A DNA stretch of 64,000 bases, from the NCBI RefSeq assembly GCF_011927795.1, contig NZ_JAATJJ010000002.1, positions 434,001-498,000 on the forward strand, written 5' to 3'. Of this stretch, positions 43,903 through 52,718 are shown one piece after another. Below the pieces are notes generated by a model that saw nothing but the letters and a program-made list of their open reading frames with translations, made no database searches and had not been told where the DNA came from. The stretch's first letter is position 1; the number at the start of each line of letters is the position of its first letter. The DNA comes from Saonia flava. Its GTDB lineage: Bacteria > Bacteroidota > Bacteroidia > Flavobacteriales > Flavobacteriaceae. Both the position numbers and the translations under genes were made by a program.

Positions 43903-44802
43903 ATGAAGATAGTTGTAACTGGTTCTTTAGGGAACATTAGTAAACCACTTGCGCAAATTTTGGTCCAAAAAGGACATTTGGTCACTGTGATCAGCAGCAA
44001 TCCTGAAAGAAAAAAAGCCATTGAAGAACTGGGGGCAGTACCAGCTATTGGAACCATGGAGGATATTGAATTTCTCACAAAAACTTTTGGGGGCGTGGAT
44101 GCTGTATACCTAATGGAAGCTGTCGACCAAGAGTCAATATTCAATCCAAATTTCGACATCATAGAAGCGTATTCAGAAATTGCCAAAAACTATAGACAAG
44201 CGGTAATACGCTCTGGAGTAAAAAAAGTGATTCATTTAAGTAGTATAGGCGGTCATACAACCGAAGGTAATGGTGTACTCGCCATGCATTATTATGCGGA
44301 GAAAAATTTGAATAAACTGCCAGATGATGTATCCATTAAATTCATGCGCCCTGCAGGCTTTTATACCAATCTGTATAGACAAATGCAAAACATAAAAGAA
44401 AAAGGAGCTATTGTTCAAAACTATGGCGGCAACACCAAGGAACCATGGGTTTCACCATTGGACATTGCGGCCACTATCGTAGAGGAAATAGAATTACCTT
44501 TTAATGGCAGAAAGATTAGGTACATTGCTAGCGAAGAAATTTCACCAAATGAAGTGGCCAGTATTTTGGGGAACGCCATTGGCAATCCTAATTTAAAATG
44601 GGTAGTTGTTAGTGATGAAGAAGTACTGAATGGAATGACAAGTTTTGGAATGAATAAAAAAATCGCCAAAGGTTTTATAGATATGCAGGCAGCCCAAGGA
44701 ACAGGTGTTTTGTATGAGGATTACTATAAAAACGAACCTATTTTGGGTAAAACCAAATTTGCAGATTTCGCAAAGGAATTTGCAGAAATATATAATGGTT
44801 AA
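43903..44802 (+). CDS. NmrA/SDRa-type NAD(P)-binding protein
   Basis: 299 residues. Rossmann start VTGSLGNISKPLAQILVQKG with GxxGxxxxP-type loop (a bit relaxed: GSLGNIS), then MEAVDQESIFNPNFD, a conserved HLSSIGGHTTEGNGVLAMHY stretch, and FMRPAGFYTNL. The Tyr/Lys catalytic pair of SDRs is not in the usual place, as in atypical SDRs of the NmrA group, which can be redox sensors or reductases (QOR2-like). It lies 33 bp after the SDR gene and 9 bp before the AraC gene, so probably one operon of enzyme, sensor-like reductase, and regulator. Confidence 0.87.
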   Translation: MKIVVTGSLGNISKPLAQILVQKGHLVTVISSNPERKKAIEELGAVPAIGTMEDIEFLTKTFGGVDAVYLMEAVDQESIFNPNFDIIEAYSEIAKNYRQAVIRSGVKKVIHLSSIGGHTTEGNGVLAMHYYAEKNLNKLPDDVSIKFMRPAGFYTNLYRQMQNIKEKGAIVQNYGGNTKEPWVSPLDIAATIVEEIELPFNGRKIRYIASEEISPNEVASILGNAIGNPNLKWVVVSDEEVLNGMTSFGMNKKIAKGFIDMQAAQGTGVLYEDYYKNEPILGKTKFADFAKEFAEIYNG

Positions 44803-44811
44803 TTTAGAGTA

Positions 44812-45720
44812 ATGAAAATTAGGAGGATAAAAACTTTAAGTGAGTTTCATAAGCTCAGAGGCTTGCCAAGTCCAACGCATCCCTTGGTAAGTATTGTTGA
44901 ATATGGTAAAACCAAAATCTTCCCAGAAAATATAGGAGAAAAATGGGTTTTTGATTATTATTCTATTGGAGTGAAGAGAAATGTGCCTAGACTCCGTTAC
45001 GGACAACAAGAATATGATTTTAATGAGGGGTTGCTATCCTTTATTGCACCAGGGCAAGTTTTAAGCATGGCGCCAAACCAAAAAACAAGTTTAAAGCACT
45101 CTGGTTGGTTGCTTCTAATTCACCCGGACTTTTTTTTTAATACTGCTTTAGCGAAAACAATAAAACAATATGATTTTTTTGATTATTCTATTAATGAAGC
45201 CCTCTTTATGTCGGAAAAAGAGGAAGGTGTAATTGAAGCAATTATTACAAATATTAAACAAGAAATTGAAAGTAACATCGACAACTTTAGCCAGAGCATT
45301 ATTATTGCCCAAATAGAATTGCTTCTTAGTTATTCTGAGCGGTTTTATCAGCGTCAATTCATTACACGAAAAAAAGGAAGCCATCTCATTTTAAATAAAG
45401 TTGAAGAATTATTGAGCAATTATTTTAATGATGAAAATCTAGCCAAAAAAGGCTTACCCAGTGTACAGTCGATCGCAGAAAATTTAAATGTCTCACCTAA
45501 TTATTTAAGTGGATTACTAAAATCTTTAACAGGACAAAGTACCCAACAACATATTCACGAAAAATTGATTGCCAAAGCAAAGGAACAACTCTCCACTACA
45601 CAGCTTTCCGTGGGTGAAATAGCTTATGAGCTCGGTTTTGAGCATCCACAATCCTTCAGTAAACTATTCAAGAGTAAAGTTAATCTTTCGCCTTTAGAAT
45701 TTAGAGCACGTTTTAATTAG
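44812..45720 (+). CDS. AraC family transcriptional regulator 1
   Basis: 302 residues. N-terminal sensing part (about 1-180) with no clear cupin motif. C-terminal double HTH: SVQSIAENLNVSPNYLSGLL (near 222-241), then GQSTQQHIHEKL and SVGEIAYELGFEHPQSFSKLF (near 269-289), LSPLEFRARFN at the end. Its position after two reductase genes with only 9 bp gap suggests it controls them, and by distance perhaps the neighbouring operons. The Bacteroidetes group to which it belongs has similar N-terminal domains (from memory). Confidence 0.92.
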   Translation: MKIRRIKTLSEFHKLRGLPSPTHPLVSIVEYGKTKIFPENIGEKWVFDYYSIGVKRNVPRLRYGQQEYDFNEGLLSFIAPGQVLSMAPNQKTSLKHSGWLLLIHPDFFFNTALAKTIKQYDFFDYSINEALFMSEKEEGVIEAIITNIKQEIESNIDNFSQSIIIAQIELLLSYSERFYQRQFITRKKGSHLILNKVEELLSNYFNDENLAKKGLPSVQSIAENLNVSPNYLSGLLKSLTGQSTQQHIHEKLIAKAKEQLSTTQLSVGEIAYELGFEHPQSFSKLFKSKVNLSPLEFRARFN

Positions 45721-45730
45721 GTAATGAAAA

Positions 45731-46834
45731 TCACTCCTTTTTTTCAACATCCTTATCCTTTTCCTTAATAGGTTTGTCTCGCCACCAAGTAGCTAAAGAA
45801 GAACCTGTGATATTCATCATTGGTCCAAAAACTGCCGGAGCAAGACCCAATGTAGCTACTTTGCCCATTTCCGTAGCCAAGCCGGATGCCAATCCTGCAT
45901 TTTGCATACCCACTTCAAAAGCAATGGTACGACAGGATTTTTCATCAAGTTTAAACAACCTACATCCCCAATACCCCAAAAAGTAACCAGAAAGATTATG
46001 GATAAGTCCCACAAGAACTAAAAGAGCCCCCATAGCCAATAAATTATCCCTCCCGGCAGCGGTAATAACTGTTATAATTAGAGCAATACCAGCCATTGAG
46101 ACCAGTGGCATGGCCTTGTCCAACCATTCTGTTTTACCATGAAAAAGCTTATTAAATACGAGACCTGCAACAATAGGCAGTATGGTAATCTTGGTGATAC
46201 TCCACATCATGCCCCATAAATCTATTGGCACCAATTGGTCTCCCAACATTTTCATTAAAATGGGGGTAACAAAAGGAGCTAGCAATGTTGCGACGGTAGT
46301 CAAAGTAACAGAAAGAGCCAAATTGGCTTTCCCTATATAGGCCATTACATTGGAAGCCAACCCACTAGGAGATGAACCAATAAGAATAACCCCTGCCGCA
46401 ATTTCTGGTGGAAATTTAAATAAAAATACCAATATGGCCCCAATTATGGGCATAATAGTAAACTGGCAGGCCAAACCAATAAAAACAGCTTTAGGGTTTT
46501 TGACCACCGCCCCAAAATCCTTGATACTCATAGCGGTGCCCATACCAAACATGATGATTTGCAATAAAGGAACAATGAGCGATTTTAATTGAAAATCGCC
46601 CCAACTAACAAAAACATTTGGATAATTCATGGCCAATGCCACTGCAGCAAAAATAATAAAGGCAAAGGAAAATCCTTTAACATTATCATACCCCCGAACT
46701 CCAATTGCCAGCGCCAGGAAAAAGAATACAAGCAATGGCCCAAAAATGGCATACTGCCCTGCGAAATAAAAGTAAGCACTCAAGACCGACAATACTAAAG
46801 CAGCCCACAATAGGTATTTATATATAGATTTCAT
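45731..46834 (-). CDS. Bile acid:sodium symporter (SBF) family transporter
   Basis: 367 residues, about ten helices; the SBF family sequence GMQNAGLASGLA and GSSPSGLASNVMAYIGKANLALS (near 160-175, the Na+-site-like stretch) is present. The family imports anionic organic acids (bile acids, pantoate, other acids) with Na+. It ends a minus-strand group with a dehydratase and an RraA-like protein (25 bp after the dehydratase), fitting uptake of a sugar acid or keto acid. Charged tail (KEKDKDVEKKE) is cytoplasmic. Confidence 0.92.
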   Translation of the reverse strand: MKSIYKYLLWAALVLSVLSAYFYFAGQYAIFGPLLVFFFLALAIGVRGYDNVKGFSFAFIIFAAVALAMNYPNVFVSWGDFQLKSLIVPLLQIIMFGMGTAMSIKDFGAVVKNPKAVFIGLACQFTIMPIIGAILVFLFKFPPEIAAGVILIGSSPSGLASNVMAYIGKANLALSVTLTTVATLLAPFVTPILMKMLGDQLVPIDLWGMMWSITKITILPIVAGLVFNKLFHGKTEWLDKAMPLVSMAGIALIITVITAAGRDNLLAMGALLVLVGLIHNLSGYFLGYWGCRLFKLDEKSCRTIAFEVGMQNAGLASGLATEMGKVATLGLAPAVFGPMMNITGSSLATWWRDKPIKEKDKDVEKKE

Positions 46835-46859
46835 ATTTTATTTTAATGTTGGTTGGCTC

Positions 46860-48134
46860 TTATTCAAAAAACGGAACACCTTCTACGGCATATTTTTTCA
46901 TTCCTTCCTCATTTATCTCTACACCTATTCCAGGTTTATTAGAAACAGTGATAAATCCATTTTCCACCATGGGGCCATCAAAATCCACAATTTCTTGGAA
47001 CATTGGATTTTTATGGAAATAAATTTGCCATTCCAATATCATGAAATTGGGTACAGAAGCACATACATGTGCAGAAGCCATAGCTCCCAAATAGGAAGCT
47101 ACCATATGGGGAGCAAAAGGCGTATAATAAAGATTTGCCAAATTGGCTATCCTTTGACCCTCGCCCAATCCACCTACTTTTTGTAAATCTGGCATAATTA
47201 TATTTACCGCTCCTTTTTCCAACATTTCTCTAAAGTCATATGCTAAATAATGATTTTCTCCCGCACAAATTGGAGTACTGGTTGAAGCTGTAATTTGCTT
47301 ATAGGCATCTACATTTTCGGCTGGAATAGGCTCTTCCAACCACATTAGGCCAAGAGGCTCCAGCATTTTTGCAACTTTCATTCCTGTAACGGCATCATAA
47401 CGTCCGTGCATGTCGGCACAGATATCTATATTTGGACCCACAGCCTCTCTAGTGGCAGCCATTTGGTCATACATACGCTGAAGTTCTGCAGGACTTGCTG
47501 TCCAGTTATAATAATCATATTTGTTTGGATCATTGCCTTGGTCTAAATCAAATTTTACTGCATTAAAACCCATATCTACAGCTTCTTTGGCACTTGTTGC
47601 AAAATCCTCTGGTTTAGGCAAACGAAACTGGTATAAGGCTGTGTCCATATAGACTCTTACTTTATCACGGAACTTACCTCCTAGAAGTTGATAAACTGGC
47701 AGATCTAATGCTTTCCCTGCCAAGTCCCATAAAGCTGTCTCAACGGCCGAAAGTACAGCAACATACATTCCAGATTGTGCACCTCTAAAAAATCCAGCTT
47801 TTCTAATGTCTTCAAAAAGACGGTGTACATTCAAAGGACTCTTATCTTTTAACATTCTTCCGAACATTTTCACAAGACCATATGTTCCCGGCACTGCATC
47901 TGCACCTTCTCCACATCCCCAAATGCCTTGATTTGTGTGTATTTTCACAAATAAACCACTGCCTCCTCTAATATAGGCACATTTTACATCAGTGATTTTT
48001 AAATCTGCTGGTGCCGACAATTTTGAGGTTTTATTTATGGCGGTTTCATATTCGTTTCCGTATGCCGAAACTACTCCTAGTCCGGCTCCTGCCATGATAC
48101 TTTTAGTTATAAATGAGCGTCTTGAATTTTTCAT
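46860..48134 (-). CDS. Tat-exported enolase-superfamily (mandelate racemase/sugar-acid dehydratase) protein
   Basis: 424 residues. Tat signal SRRSFITKSIMAGAGLGVVS. After the capping domain, the barrel shows the AVKFD Lys region (near 195), metal ligands Asp in ICADMHGRY, Glu in WLEEPIP and Glu in AGENHYL, and a C-terminal sequence LGAMASAHVCASVPNFMILEW close to galactonate-dehydratase members. That supports dehydration of an aldonate to a 2-keto-3-deoxy acid. Being exported is unusual for this superfamily, whose members normally work in the cytoplasm. Operon with RraA-like (10 bp) and SBF symporter (25 bp). Confidence 0.9.
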   Translation of the reverse strand: MKNSRRSFITKSIMAGAGLGVVSAYGNEYETAINKTSKLSAPADLKITDVKCAYIRGGSGLFVKIHTNQGIWGCGEGADAVPGTYGLVKMFGRMLKDKSPLNVHRLFEDIRKAGFFRGAQSGMYVAVLSAVETALWDLAGKALDLPVYQLLGGKFRDKVRVYMDTALYQFRLPKPEDFATSAKEAVDMGFNAVKFDLDQGNDPNKYDYYNWTASPAELQRMYDQMAATREAVGPNIDICADMHGRYDAVTGMKVAKMLEPLGLMWLEEPIPAENVDAYKQITASTSTPICAGENHYLAYDFREMLEKGAVNIIMPDLQKVGGLGEGQRIANLANLYYTPFAPHMVASYLGAMASAHVCASVPNFMILEWQIYFHKNPMFQEIVDFDGPMVENGFITVSNKPGIGVEINEEGMKKYAVEGVPFFE

Positions 48135-48144
48135 GTTGTTTGGT

Positions 48145-49080
48145 TTACCAGGTTCTAGTTTTTAATAGTTCTTGAATTTGTGCTTTTGGAACAGGAAGCT
48201 CGTCTATATGATCATTGAGCCATTTAGAAAAATCCTTTTCAATTTCATCTGACCAGCGTGTGTCTATCTGCCCTGCTGTATAGGTTCCTTCTCTTAAACG
48301 TTCATGCCCAAACATATCTCGCAAGCGTACAACTTCAGAAGTTTTAGCAACTTTCTCAGCCAAATGAGGGGGTATAAAAACTACAACACCTTCTTTGCCC
48401 AATACAACATCACCAGGCATAACAGTCACTTTTCTAATACGGGTAGGTTGGTTAATTCCTATAATCATAGTATTTAAATCTCCTTTGGGATTGTGGTACG
48501 AAGGATCGTAACTGGTATAATAGGAAGTAAACCCCCCTATTTCCCTAAGTCCTTCAACATCTCTCAAGGCACCATTATAAACAATTCCATTACCAGACTT
48601 GGCATAAATGGCATTTCCCACATTGTCCCCAATTGTTGGGCCATTTCTATGGGCACCAAATTGATCTCCCACATACACATCCCCTTTTACCAATAAATCT
48701 ACCGGCCAAGTATTTTGACCTCTTTTTCCCTGTGCCTTTCCTCTATCATCGATAGCTTTCCATACATCTGGACGAGCAGGCATAAATGTTGCCGTTACCG
48801 CACGCCCTACCAAAACACTATCTGGGTTTATCTGCTTCCAGCCTTCTGCGACTTGGTAACCATAACCTTCACCTTTCATAACCGCCCATGCTTCTTCCAC
48901 GCTTACCAATTTCATTCGAGCTAAAATATCATCCGGGACTTTGGGCCTACCATCATTAAAGCGTTCACCTTTCCATTCAGGAGTTAAAAAAATGAGTTCC
49001 TCTTTTGAAATTTGTTGGGAAAAGGCATGTAGCCCAAAACCCATACATAGTAGTGATAGGATTATTTTCTTGAGTTTCAT
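48145..49080 (-). CDS. Exported RraA-like aldolase/demethylmenaquinone-methyltransferase-family protein
   Basis: 311 residues, with Sec signal (LKKIILSLLCMGFGLHAFSQ). RraA domain: GDQFGAHRNGPTIGDNVGNA (near 142-161), NGALRDVEGL (near 173, Arg-Asp of the active site of HMG/CHA aldolases), and MPGDVVLGKEGVVVFIPPHL. The N-terminal ~100 residues are extra and typical for the exported form. Family members are class II aldolases for 4-hydroxy-2-oxo acids or RNase-E regulators; the neighbours favour an aldolase acting on the acid produced by the dehydratase. Heads a minus-strand operon. Confidence 0.87.
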   Translation of the reverse strand: MKLKKIILSLLCMGFGLHAFSQQISKEELIFLTPEWKGERFNDGRPKVPDDILARMKLVSVEEAWAVMKGEGYGYQVAEGWKQINPDSVLVGRAVTATFMPARPDVWKAIDDRGKAQGKRGQNTWPVDLLVKGDVYVGDQFGAHRNGPTIGDNVGNAIYAKSGNGIVYNGALRDVEGLREIGGFTSYYTSYDPSYHNPKGDLNTMIIGINQPTRIRKVTVMPGDVVLGKEGVVVFIPPHLAEKVAKTSEVVRLRDMFGHERLREGTYTAGQIDTRWSDEIEKDFSKWLNDHIDELPVPKAQIQELLKTRTW

Positions 49081-49254
49081 AATTAGTTAGTTATTGATGT
49101 TTTTTTATTTAAAAAAAGAATATTTTGCACTTAAACATTTCCAATTCTTTATTTTATTACGAAGTAAATTAGCAAAACCCTATAAATTTAATCGTATTTT
49201 TTAATAATACTCAATTTATAGCCTCCCATCTTAATTAGATACAAAACCAGGACA

Positions 49255-50259
49255 CTATCTGTCATCTCGCTTACATATCTCTTGCATTACCCAATTTGTT
49301 CTGGCTCCAGATACTCCCGTACTTACACATATACCCTTACCTAAAAGTTCATCTACCATAGTCTGAATAAGCCGTTGCTGTATGTGTTTTGAAATATTGA
49401 AATTGAACACCTTATCCTTTTCCCCATCTATTTTTAAGGTAACACTATGGTCACCAAAAAATGGAAATGAAACTTCTCCTTTACTTCCAACTATTGTAGT
49501 TACTTCTTCATCGGAAACATTTCCTGTGTTAAATGCCCATACACCATGTCCCAAAACTCCATTCTTAAAACGAAATGTGCCAACAGTAATATCTTCTGCA
49601 GGATATATCCCTGCTTGATTACTAGCGTAACCCGTGGCCTCTTCAATAGGACCAAAAAGAAAGTCCATAGCATCCAATTGATGTGATGCCAAATCGTAAA
49701 AGTATCCTCCACCGGCCACCTCAGGAAAAATACGCCAATTCTCAGGGTCCTCACTGGCACCCACAATATCTGGACTCAAAGGCTTGTGCAATTTTATATT
49801 TACAAACCTAATATCACCAATAACACCTGTATCTATAATTTCTTTCACTTTCAAAAAATTAGGCAGCGCTCTACGGTAATAAGCTACATACAAAGGAACA
49901 CCAGCTTCTTTACAGGCATTTACCATGGAGAGGCATTCTTTGTGCGTACGTGCCATTGGTTTTTCTACATAAACAGGCTTGCCAGCCGCGGCAGCCTTTA
50001 ATGTATATTCTTCATGTGAACTTGGTGGGGTTGCTATATATATGGCATTTACATCTGGGTCATTAATAAGTTCATTGGCATCATTATACCACTTGGGCAC
50101 GTTATGCCGCTCTGCAAAATCTTTTGCTTTTTCGGCATTTCTGCGCATTATGGCAACTATGGTGGAACCTTCTGTTTGTTGTAAAGCGGGACCGCTTTTT
50201 ACTTCGCATACATCACCAGCGCCTATGATTCCCCAGCGCACTTCTTTTAAAGGCTTCAT
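49255..50259 (-). CDS. Gfo/Idh/MocA oxidoreductase, cytoplasmic
   Basis: 334 residues, no signal. Rossmann start WGIIGAGDVCEVKSGPALQ (GxGxxxxxKxGxA type near 10-25) and VYVEKPMARTHKECLSMV with the EKP motif. Then YDLASHQLDAMDFLFG carries the His/Asp-type active site of the C-terminal domain. Overlaps the NAD-dependent epimerase gene upstream by 4 bp (50256-50259). The pair may convert a sugar or polyol taken up by the nearby transporter. Substrate unknown. Confidence 0.92.
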   Translation of the reverse strand: MKPLKEVRWGIIGAGDVCEVKSGPALQQTEGSTIVAIMRRNAEKAKDFAERHNVPKWYNDANELINDPDVNAIYIATPPSSHEEYTLKAAAAGKPVYVEKPMARTHKECLSMVNACKEAGVPLYVAYYRRALPNFLKVKEIIDTGVIGDIRFVNIKLHKPLSPDIVGASEDPENWRIFPEVAGGGYFYDLASHQLDAMDFLFGPIEEATGYASNQAGIYPAEDITVGTFRFKNGVLGHGVWAFNTGNVSDEEVTTIVGSKGEVSFPFFGDHSVTLKIDGEKDKVFNFNISKHIQQRLIQTMVDELLGKGICVSTGVSGARTNWVMQEICKRDDR

Positions 50260-51239
50260 AATTCTCCGTATGCTCTAAGTATATTATCTATCTGTGCATT
50301 CTCCTCTTTGTTGAAGATTTTCTTCTCCGGATTGTCATCCAACCATTTTAAGGTTCTCTTTATCCCTTCAGAAAAAGGAATTGTAGCTTTGAAAGCCGGA
50401 ACAAAGGTTTTAATCTTGGTATTGTCAAAAATTACAGTTTCAGATTTATCCGCATGTAACCCTGGACCAAAAGAAGGTTCAATTTTGCTAATGAAATCAG
50501 ACGCAATGTGTACTGCATTCAGCTCACAACCCAAGCTATCGGCCAAAATTTTATGAATCATATTCCAAGTAAGAATTTCGTCAGAAGTAATATGAAAAGG
50601 GTGCCCAATGGCCTGTGTTAATCCTAAAAGGCCTACAAGGCCAACTGCAAAGTCATCAGCATGGGTAACAGTCCATAATGAAGTACCATCGCCGTGAATA
50701 ATAATTTTTTCACCGTTTAAAATTCGCTGTGGTGTAGTGTATTCCTTAAAACCACCTATGGCAATGGGTATCACTGTGTCATAGGTATGTGATGGGCGCA
50801 CAATGGTCACTGGAAAGTCTTCTTCTCGGTAGGCCTTCATTAACCTATCCTCGCACTTAATTTTATCATTGGAATACTCCCATAGGTTATTTTTAAGGGG
50901 AGTGGATTCGGTTATTATAGGATAACTCAATGGTGTTTGGTAACATGAAGCTGAGCTAATAAAAACATATTGCTTGGTCTTTCCTTTAAACAAGGCAATA
51001 TCCCGCTCAATATCTTCAGGAGTATAAGCCACCCAATTCACAACCACATCCCATGTATGTTTTTTTAAATCGGAAAGCCCATTAGGCTTGGTAATATCTC
51101 CTAAGATGGTTTTTACACCCTTAATTTTCACCTTGGTAGTTCCTCTATTAAGATGGTATAGGTCTATACCTTTTTCTATTGCCAATCGGCTAGAAGGGGT
51201 ACTTATATTCCCAGTACCTCCAATAAACAATACTTTCAT
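50256..51239 (-). CDS. NAD-dependent epimerase/dehydratase (extended SDR)
   Basis: 327 residues from the ATG at 51239; the longer start at 51266 adds a non-conserved segment. Rossmann loop FIGGTGNISTPSSRLA near 5-20, then VVVNWVAYTPEDIERDI, and FISSASCYQTP. The YxxxK pair of typical epimerases is not obvious in this protein: the YSNDKIKCED segment is the best candidate (Tyr and Lys near 131-135). The C-terminal half matches dTDP/NAD-sugar type proteins of the plant-like CSP41/mRNA-binding group. It overlaps the Gfo gene by 4 bp. Confidence 0.87.
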   Translation of the reverse strand: MKVLFIGGTGNISTPSSRLAIEKGIDLYHLNRGTTKVKIKGVKTILGDITKPNGLSDLKKHTWDVVVNWVAYTPEDIERDIALFKGKTKQYVFISSASCYQTPLSYPIITESTPLKNNLWEYSNDKIKCEDRLMKAYREEDFPVTIVRPSHTYDTVIPIAIGGFKEYTTPQRILNGEKIIIHGDGTSLWTVTHADDFAVGLVGLLGLTQAIGHPFHITSDEILTWNMIHKILADSLGCELNAVHIASDFISKIEPSFGPGLHADKSETVIFDNTKIKTFVPAFKATIPFSEGIKRTLKWLDDNPEKKIFNKEENAQIDNILRAYGEL

Positions 51240-51400
51240 TTTAATAATTTGGTTGGTTAAAGTCAAGAACCATCAAGATAATCATATTTAAGGAAAAAGG
51301 AATTTATCTAACGTTTGTTTAACTTTTTAACACTTCTTTTTTCCTAACTTTATGAATTCAACAAAATAAACCAACCCAACCTGAATTAAATAAATTCAAT

Positions 51401-52585
51401 ATGAAACGATTGTTAGTATTTCTGGCCCTAATATCCTTTATAAGCTGTAATCAGAAAAAAAAGGATGTTGAAGACACAGTCACTGAAGAATTGGAGGAGG
51501 TAGCTGTCCATAAGGAAGAGCATGAAACTCCTAAACCCATTGAACCGGGCACAAAAGCCCCTGAATTTAATCTCCCCGGGGTCGATGGAAAAAACTACTC
51601 TTTAAGCGATTTTGACGAACATGAAACTCTCGTCATTTTATTTACATGTAACCATTGCCCCACAGCACAGGCATATGAGGACAAGTTCATTAAAATTGTA
51701 GATGATTATAAAGACAAAGGAATTGGTTTTGTTGCCATTTCCCCGAATGCGGATGATGCGGTAAGTTTATCTGAATTAGGTTATTCGGACATGGGAGACA
51801 GTTTGGAAGAAATGACACTACGTGCCCAACAAAAAAAATACAACTTCCCTTATTTGTATGATGGCAAAACCCAAGATGCCGCTTTGGCATATGGTCCTTT
51901 GGCCACACCCCATGTGTTTGTATTTGACAAGAGTAGAACTTTGATTTATAGTGGAAGGATAGACGATACGGAAAATCCTTATATAGCGCCCAAAACAACT
52001 GATTTAATCAATACATTGGATGCAATAATAGGTGGAAACGAAGTTCCTGTTGCCAAAACCAAAACTTTTGGATGTTCCATAAAATGGTCTTGGAAAGATG
52101 AATGGGCCAAACAACAGTTAGCGGAATGGGCAAAAGAACCTGTAGCGTTAAATGATGCCAATCTGGATGAGATTGGCGGGTTGTTTAAAAATGGCTCCGG
52201 CAAACTTAGATTGATCAATGTTTGGGCAACATGGTGTGGTCCTTGTATTATGGAAATGCCCGATTTGATATCAATTAACAGAATGTACAGAGATAGGGAT
52301 TTTGAATTAATCACTATTTCTGCTGATAAAATAGGAAGAAAGGAAAAGGCTTTGGAAATATTGACCAAAAAAGAGGCTTCTGCCACCAACTATATATATA
52401 GCGGTGAAGACATTTATGATCTAATTGAAGTTGTTGATCCAGAATGGCAAGGCTCCTTACCTTATACTGCACTTGTGGCTTCTGATGGAGATGTTTTATA
52501 CAAAGTGGAGGGTACTTTTGACCCACCCGCTCTTAAGTTGGCCATTGTTGAGCACTTGGGGCGGTTTTATGCAGATAATGAATAA
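51401..52585 (+). CDS. Double-redoxin lipoprotein (AhpC/TSA-like plus TlpA-like)
   Basis: 394 residues. Lipobox SFISC (Cys near 16). The first redoxin domain (about 47-200) has CNHCPTAQAYEDK, a CxxC of the CNHC type, with PGVDGKNYSLSDF before it. A linker with GCSIKW follows, then a second TlpA-type thioredoxin domain (about 245-390) with the classic WATWCGPCIMEMP. Two different CxxC sites in one envelope-anchored polypeptide would allow electron relay or action on two partners. The CNHC domain resembles the resurrected-type thioredoxin-like proteins in Bacteroidetes (from memory). No neighbour suggests a target. Confidence 0.9.
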   Translation: MKRLLVFLALISFISCNQKKKDVEDTVTEELEEVAVHKEEHETPKPIEPGTKAPEFNLPGVDGKNYSLSDFDEHETLVILFTCNHCPTAQAYEDKFIKIVDDYKDKGIGFVAISPNADDAVSLSELGYSDMGDSLEEMTLRAQQKKYNFPYLYDGKTQDAALAYGPLATPHVFVFDKSRTLIYSGRIDDTENPYIAPKTTDLINTLDAIIGGNEVPVAKTKTFGCSIKWSWKDEWAKQQLAEWAKEPVALNDANLDEIGGLFKNGSGKLRLINVWATWCGPCIMEMPDLISINRMYRDRDFELITISADKIGRKEKALEILTKKEASATNYIYSGEDIYDLIEVVDPEWQGSLPYTALVASDGDVLYKVEGTFDPPALKLAIVEHLGRFYADNE

Positions 52586-52718
52586 GTTTATATTCTTTTA
52601 TCCATACTTTATGCTTTTTATTCTCTTTTTTAGAAGACCTGCTAAAATTTCATTAGTTTACAAATTCGTAACAAGATGAATCTACTCTCATAATTATAAG
52701 AATTAGTAGCTCCAAAAA

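Noticed and set aside
43617-44186. 189-residue minus-strand frame across the SDR and NmrA-like genes
   Set aside because: Antisense to two real genes on the plus strand, with serine/proline-rich composition and no motif.
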